Assembly: GCF_024718545.1 (NCBI RefSeq)
Contig: NZ_JAMXDB010000005.1
Coordinates: 1-64,000 of the forward strand
DNA from: Weissella fangxianensis
Lineage (GTDB): Bacteria; Bacillota; Bacilli; Lactobacillales; Lactobacillaceae
DNA: 64,000 bases
Direction: 5' to 3'
The position numbers and the translations under genes are program-made. The notes under the pieces were generated by a model. The model made no database searches. It was not told the origin of the DNA and saw only the letters and a list, made by a program, of their open reading frames with translations. Positions 58,784-64,000 of the stretch are shown piece after piece; the first letter of the stretch is position 1; the number at the start of each line of letters is the position of its first letter.

Positions 58784-60838
58784 CTATTTTTTAGCTGATC
58801 CTGAATCTTGCACATCTTTCCAATATGCCTTATAAATATCTTTCGCAATCTTCTGATTAACATTTTCATCTGACTGATTAACCCCTGGTACAACAATTGC
58901 CATGGCAACGTCAGAATTAGGGACAAATGAAATTAGCGAACTAGTTAATGTTGATTGACCATTCGTAAAGGTTTCCGCCGTACCAGTTTTAGCAGAAACT
59001 GCCGGCTTGATATCCTTTAGACCAGTTCCAGTTGCATACTTTGAACTACTATGAACAACATCATTCATACCATCCCAAATCATTTGACGCTGTGCTGATG
59101 TCCAGTTAACTGTTCCCATCACTTCTGACGGAATAGTTGTGGTGATTTTGTTTTTATCACGATCACGCGTTGTAATTGACTGGACGATGTGTGGACGAAT
59201 ACGGTAACCACCATTCGCAATCGTTGCGACATATTGCGCAAGTTGCATCGTGGTATACGTATCATATTGTCCAAATGACTCATCCAAGGCTTTACCAATA
59301 TCCGAACGAGAAGTCTCACCACGAATTCCAGTAATTTCACCAGGCAAATCAATTCCTGTTTTAACACCTAGACCAAAGCGCGAGAAACCATCACGCATTG
59401 TCTGGAAGACACTGGTTGGTAGTGTTGACAATGACATACCGTCATAATAATTTAAGCCACCTAATTTCAGCATCACTTGCATGACATACGTATTGGATGA
59501 CATCATCAAGGCTTGATCCGCTGTTAGCGGCATATTACCACTACCATTTTGGTTCCACCACGATGTCTTAGCAGACGTACCCGCCACCTTAATTGGCTGA
59601 TCAGTCAATGTACTATTTTGTGGTGTAATAACATTATTCATAAAGCCAGTTGTTATCGTAGCAGGCTTAACAACCGAACCAACAACATTAGCTTGATTAA
59701 CCGTTGACAAAGCATCCGAGGTTACTGAACCCGTTGACGAATCACGGTTTACCCCAGCACTGGCATAAACACCACCCGTTTTCGGATTCAACACAACTGC
59801 ATAAGCACCAGTCGTATTACCACCAGGAAGCTTATCCTTCAACACTTGTTCGACATCATTTTGGAATTTATTATTGATCGTCAAATTCAAGTTACCACCA
59901 GCTTGACCCGAGTAAAGTGTTTCTTCATTGGTCTTATCGTTATTACCTGATGTTACCTTGACGCGCCCCTTAGACCCTTTCAACGTATCTTCATATTGCT
60001 TTTCTAGATATGATGTTCCAACAATATCATCTCGTGAATAACCCTTAGTTAATAGCTCATTAACTGAGTCAGATGGCAAGCCACTCTTTGAGGTCGATGT
60101 GCCTCCGACCAACGATTTAATATTCCCACCACCCGGATAATCACGCGTATAGTAAATACCGACACGCACGCCTGGCATCTTAGACTGACGTTCACCGATG
60201 TTAGCAATCTCTGACTGCTTCACGTCGTCTTCTTTAAGATAAACCGTTGATAATGAATAGGCATTAGACATCTTTTGGAAAATCAATGCGCGATTCTTTT
60301 GGTCATCAGTTAAAGTAAACTTAGCTTGGTGTTTTTCAATATAATTTGTCAATGCATCAACATAAGCATCAGTTCCTGGTGCTGCATTCGTACCAGAAGC
60401 CTTCACAACTGCTTTAGCGTGCTTTGGAGACTGAATATAATATTTGGCAAAATTAGCAGCCGATAATTCCTCAGAACTTGTGTCGATCGTGACATATTTA
60501 CCAACTTGATTGGCAATTTTATACATCTGCTTATCAGTAATTGTACGTGGCTTGGTATATGTAATGGCCTGTGAACCTTTGTTCGTCACCAATACCTTAC
60601 CAGTACTATCATAAATTAGTCCACGTTGCACATTGGTCTTTTCAATGCTGGATTCAGCGCTAGTTACCTCTGTTTTATATTTGGCACTATCCGTGATTTG
60701 TAAATCAACCAATCGCCATCCTAATGCTACTAGCATTAAAATCACAATACCCATTAAAACATTTAGCCGAACTGGTATCCGCGACATTGAACCTTTTCTG
60801 GTTTTACGACGGCCACCACGGCGCTTAGGAGATCGCAT
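58784..60838 (-). CDS. Class B penicillin-binding protein (PBP2B-like transpeptidase)
   Basis: This is a 684-aa protein. A basic N-terminus precedes one membrane anchor (about 22-45), then a dimerisation/pedestal domain, and the transpeptidase domain with SVVK near 386, SSN near 448 and KTGTAE near 616. No glycosyltransferase domain, so class B. It cross-links peptidoglycan, probably at the septum. It stands alone, not in a dcw cluster. Confidence 0.92.
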   Translation of the reverse strand: MRSPKRRGGRRKTRKGSMSRIPVRLNVLMGIVILMLVALGWRLVDLQITDSAKYKTEVTSAESSIEKTNVQRGLIYDSTGKVLVTNKGSQAITYTKPRTITDKQMYKIANQVGKYVTIDTSSEELSAANFAKYYIQSPKHAKAVVKASGTNAAPGTDAYVDALTNYIEKHQAKFTLTDDQKNRALIFQKMSNAYSLSTVYLKEDDVKQSEIANIGERQSKMPGVRVGIYYTRDYPGGGNIKSLVGGTSTSKSGLPSDSVNELLTKGYSRDDIVGTSYLEKQYEDTLKGSKGRVKVTSGNNDKTNEETLYSGQAGGNLNLTINNKFQNDVEQVLKDKLPGGNTTGAYAVVLNPKTGGVYASAGVNRDSSTGSVTSDALSTVNQANVVGSVVKPATITTGFMNNVITPQNSTLTDQPIKVAGTSAKTSWWNQNGSGNMPLTADQALMMSSNTYVMQVMLKLGGLNYYDGMSLSTLPTSVFQTMRDGFSRFGLGVKTGIDLPGEITGIRGETSRSDIGKALDESFGQYDTYTTMQLAQYVATIANGGYRIRPHIVQSITTRDRDKNKITTTIPSEVMGTVNWTSAQRQMIWDGMNDVVHSSSKYATGTGLKDIKPAVSAKTGTAETFTNGQSTLTSSLISFVPNSDVAMAIVVPGVNQSDENVNQKIAKDIYKAYWKDVQDSGSAKK

Positions 60839-61020
60839 AATCTAAACCCTTTCCTTCACATTCTCTAGTCTACCCATTGTAGCATAAATCATAACGACCA
60901 AGCCTTAATAGAACAACCGGATTTTTAAAAACTCTCTAACAATTGATTATAAATCATAGTCGAGTGCCTGTCATTTTTATGTTTTAATAGTAATAATTGA
61001 AATTAACTTGGAGAACTACT

Positions 61021-63663
61021 ATGTTTAAAAATATTAATCCCCTCAAATGGCGGACATCAACCAAAGCCCTTTGGATGAGTTTTCTATTACCTATGGCGAT
61101 TATGCTGGCTTATTTTGCTAGCCGTCATATGGCACCATTCGGATCAAGTTCCATCCTGACCGTGGATCTCGGCCAACAATACATTGACTTTTATGCTGGC
61201 TTTCGGCAAACAATTTTGCACGATCCTTTACGTATCTTTTATGATTTTTCCAAAGGATTAGGTGGTGAAACATATGGAGACTGGGCCTATTATTTATTAA
61301 GTCCAACAAATTTTTTATTGCTGCCCTTTTCAAATGTCCACTTACCAGCTGCTATCCTGCTGCTGACCGTATTAAAATATGGTCTGGCCGGCTGGAGTTT
61401 CGCCTTTGCGATTCGTAAACTGCATTGGCAAATCGGTTGGCGCCTCCCCTTATTTGCCATTTCTTATGCTTTTATGGGTTGGTTTGTTGCCAATGATTTG
61501 AATTTACTCTGGCTAGATGCCGCGATTCTCTTACCACTGATTGTCACTGGTTTAGAAAACTATCTCACTCATGAAAAAGGCTGGCCGTTCATAGTAACCT
61601 TAACAGCTGTCATTATCATCAATTATTATATGGCTTACATGATTGGTGTTTTCCTCATCCTCTACTTCATCTGGCGCTTGACTTGGCAACCATACCGTTG
61701 GCGACAACGGTTAACCATGTTACGCCGGTTCTTGCTAGGTGGAATTGTCAGTATCGGTTTAGCAACGCTCGTTTGGTTACCAACCGCTTATACTTTAATG
61801 AACAGTAAAGGGCAACACATGTTGTCTAACCTAAATTGGCAGTTTGAGTATCAACCAACCGATATCTTAGGCAAACTTTTCCTAGGAACATTTAATTTTG
61901 AACAAATGCCCAGCGGTTTACCGAATATTTTTATTGGTAGCTTGCCAATCATCATTCTTTGGTTCTTCTTCACACTCAGAAATATTCGCTGGCAAACGCG
62001 TTTCGTCGCATTTGTTGTTACTGCCATCCTAGTTATTTCAATGATGTATGCGCCATTAAATCTCTTATGGCATGGTTTCCAATTTCCAGTTTGGTATCCT
62101 TACCGGTTTTCTTATCTATTTAGCTTTTGGATCTTATGGTTGGTGGCTTCAGTCTGGTCACCATACTTACGACTTTCTTGGTACCAATTTTTAACCTTGT
62201 TAATTCTTGCTGGCAGCGTCTTTATCTATTTGTTCTCTCGGATTGGCGACTTGAACTTTATTACAGCTGCGCAATTATACATTGGTGGCGGTTTCTTTCT
62301 TGTCCTACTTCTACTCCATATTTTACCTGCGAAAATTAAGTTTTGGTTACCAACCGTGACCTTACTTGTTATTGGTGAAATGACGACCAGTACAGTCTGG
62401 ACACTTAATAACTTTAGTTACCTCACAAATACAGAATATCAGACATATATTCGCAGCCTTAACAACATAACAAAGCATTTACCCAAGAGTAGTACTGACT
62501 TTTATCGTGTCGCACAGTCTTTCCAACGAACAAAGGGTGATCCATTACAAGGTAATTACCGTGGTGCCTCAACTTTTAGTTCTGCATTAGAGCACCAACA
62601 AAGTGATATCATGGCAGCCTTCGGACAACCTGAGGGCGACAATTATATTGCCTATTCAAGTGGTACGCTAATGACCGACTCATTGTTGGGGATGCGTTAT
62701 CTACTACAACCCACTGGTAATCAGCCAACCGTTAGTGGTACGCCAACGAATATGCAAACCTATTCACGTTCTGATACAAACGGTACTTATCAGTTGGTCA
62801 ATCAAACAAAACAGGCAATTTTGTCTCAAAATCCCAATGCATTGCCACTAGGATTCGCTGCCAGTGATAATGTCCGCAATGTCAAGTTCAAAGAAAATGA
62901 CCCTTTGCGAAATCAAAATACTTTATGGGGCAGTTTGAACGGCTATAATCAACAAGATATTTTTACAAGTGCTAACTTTTCTAAATCAAGTGCAAGTAAT
63001 TTGAATGCACCTGCAACCATTACAGGGGCTTACTTAACTAAGCAAAACAAAAATGAAGGCGGCTCGTTAACGTTAACTTATGTGCCAACGTCAAATAACC
63101 CATACTATCTAACCCTTGGTAATGCTGTGACGAATGACAACTTAGAAATCCAATTGAATGGACAACCATTGCCGGCTATTCCAAGCCACCGTCATACGAT
63201 TATTGCGCCACTACCAGCGCATGCTAAGGGACAATCGCAAGAAGTAACTTTTTCATTGAAAAAGAAAGACGTTTGGTTACAAAATGTTTCGCTATATCAA
63301 GGTAATCAACGCCAAATAAATCAACAGGCCAAAACATTGCAGCAGCATCCTTATAAGATCAAAAAACAATCACCCATTAAAATCAGCGGTGACATCACGA
63401 TGCCCAAAAAGGATAGCATGATGATGACAACCATTCCTAAGTCGTCTGGTTGGCAAGTTTATGTTGACGGCAAGAAAACAAGTACTGTCACGGTCGGGAA
63501 ATTCTTCATCGGGGTTCCTCTTGAATCTGGTAAACATCAAGTAACCTTTAAATTCAAAACCCCACTTTTCAAAATTGGTGCCATTGTCTCGCTTGGTTTT
63601 CTACTGATTATCCTTGGATTTAAATGGTCTGAAAGCCAGAAAAGACGGCACACATTGCTTTAA
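61021..63663 (+). CDS. YfhO family membrane protein (GT-C-like)
   Basis: This 880-aa protein has an N-terminal half with about twelve membrane helices and the external TVDLGQQYIDFYAGFR loop after the first, then an extracytoplasmic C-terminal domain and a final helix. YfhO proteins have been linked to lipoteichoic acid glycosylation in Bacillus. GGAG precedes ATG 61021; the longer frame from 60997 lacks support. Compare the phage-borne membrane gene at 4710, which has a similar plan. Confidence 0.9.
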   Translation: MFKNINPLKWRTSTKALWMSFLLPMAIMLAYFASRHMAPFGSSSILTVDLGQQYIDFYAGFRQTILHDPLRIFYDFSKGLGGETYGDWAYYLLSPTNFLLLPFSNVHLPAAILLLTVLKYGLAGWSFAFAIRKLHWQIGWRLPLFAISYAFMGWFVANDLNLLWLDAAILLPLIVTGLENYLTHEKGWPFIVTLTAVIIINYYMAYMIGVFLILYFIWRLTWQPYRWRQRLTMLRRFLLGGIVSIGLATLVWLPTAYTLMNSKGQHMLSNLNWQFEYQPTDILGKLFLGTFNFEQMPSGLPNIFIGSLPIIILWFFFTLRNIRWQTRFVAFVVTAILVISMMYAPLNLLWHGFQFPVWYPYRFSYLFSFWILWLVASVWSPYLRLSWYQFLTLLILAGSVFIYLFSRIGDLNFITAAQLYIGGGFFLVLLLLHILPAKIKFWLPTVTLLVIGEMTTSTVWTLNNFSYLTNTEYQTYIRSLNNITKHLPKSSTDFYRVAQSFQRTKGDPLQGNYRGASTFSSALEHQQSDIMAAFGQPEGDNYIAYSSGTLMTDSLLGMRYLLQPTGNQPTVSGTPTNMQTYSRSDTNGTYQLVNQTKQAILSQNPNALPLGFAASDNVRNVKFKENDPLRNQNTLWGSLNGYNQQDIFTSANFSKSSASNLNAPATITGAYLTKQNKNEGGSLTLTYVPTSNNPYYLTLGNAVTNDNLEIQLNGQPLPAIPSHRHTIIAPLPAHAKGQSQEVTFSLKKKDVWLQNVSLYQGNQRQINQQAKTLQQHPYKIKKQSPIKISGDITMPKKDSMMMTTIPKSSGWQVYVDGKKTSTVTVGKFFIGVPLESGKHQVTFKFKTPLFKIGAIVSLGFLLIILGFKWSESQKRRHTLL

Positions 63664-63772
63664 AACCCTGAAAGCTCTTTACACACGTATATCCACGTGG
63701 TAATGTAAATCTTGAAACTTTGGGGATACCATTAGTCTAAACAAATTATTTAATACACAGGAGAACACAGTC

Positions 63773-64000
63773 ATGGCTGAAGAAAAAACATTTCCGATGA
63801 CTATCGAAGGAAAAGCCAAAATCGAAGACGAATTAAATACACTAATTACAGAAACACGTTCTGAAATTACTGGACGCATTCAATTAGCACGTAGTTTTGG
63901 TGACTTATCGGAAAATTCAGAATACGCATCAGCAAAGGATGAACAAGCCTTTGTTGAGGGACGCATTAAAACATTACAAAACATGCTTGATAACGCTGAA
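63773..64000 (+). CDS. greA: Transcription elongation factor GreA (partial, 3' end outside window)
   Basis: 76 codons are visible: [24 protein letters not shown], then [31 protein letters not shown], the coiled-coil N-terminal domain with the acidic tip that rescues stalled RNA polymerase. CAGGAGAA precedes the ATG. The C-terminal FKBP-like domain lies beyond the window. Confidence 0.95.
   Translation, partial: MAEEKTFPMTIEGKAKIEDELNTLITETRSEITGRIQLARSFGDLSENSEYASAKDEQAFVEGRIKTLQNMLDNAE

Overview
The window looks like a low-GC, Gram-positive lactic acid bacterium, most likely Weissella or a close relative in the Leuconostoc branch. This rests on the gene order miaA-glnR-glnA, the glcK-yqgQ-rhomboid-fthC cluster, rplU-rpmA, greA, and a LysM-CHAP wall protein. 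Genus is inferred from style and synteny, not from a search.

Layout. 1-4520 is chromosome: the end of an IS3-like element, a MacB-type ABC exporter operon, an SDR dehydrogenase behind a cre-like site, a palindromic intergenic element, and rplU-rpmA with its leader. 4526-48090 is one apparently complete siphophage-type prophage of 43.6 kb, bounded by a 17-bp direct repeat that is the 3' end of a tRNA-Arg(TCT) gene (48075-48148). 48150-64000 is chromosome again: an unrecognised three-gene cluster, glnA-glnR-miaA, a GDPD, DUF3042, an inactive rhodanese, LysM-CHAP, glucokinase, yqgQ, a rhomboid, fthC, a class B PBP, yfhO and the start of greA.

Prophage, read from the integrase end. The integrase, a DUF4190/DUF5067-like membrane protein, an ImmA-like protease and a CI-type repressor lie on the + strand. 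They face a Cro-like gene across a 257-bp switch with three related operators and two promoters that appear to fire at each other. Leftward early genes follow: two tandem paralogues, an antirepressor, RecT with a PD-(D/E)XK nuclease, HNH, SSB, replisome organizer, DnaC-like loader, RusA, an orphan adenine methylase and small unknowns. A restriction-modification cassette with its own terminator comes next. The late region holds an ArpU/RinA-like regulator, terminase, portal, scaffold, capsid, connectors, tail tube, a 1636-aa tape measure, Dit, Tal, a tail GH25, a GDPD-bearing baseplate protein, a collagen-like tail protein, holin and a signal-peptide GH25 lysin. Next to attL sits a + strand GT-C-like membrane gene, a probable lysogenic-conversion gene.

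Most notable observations. (1) The restriction-modification pair is BcgI-like: a nuclease-methylase subunit followed by a specificity subunit. The specificity frame has no ordinary start codon. It is joined to the first gene by an A_AAA_AAA_TAG heptamer, with a Shine-Dalgarno-like sequence 10 nt upstream and a perfect 10-bp stem 5 nt downstream. This is the architecture of programmed -1 frameshifting and would give a 990-aa R-M-S fusion. (2) The major capsid and tail tube genes are each followed, in the +1 frame, by homologous 16-residue C-terminal extensions, reminiscent of the +1 recoding reported for Listeria phage PSA. The tail gene keeps the overlapping-proline slip site; the capsid gene has TCC in its place. 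(3) Integration separated tRNA-Arg from its own terminator.
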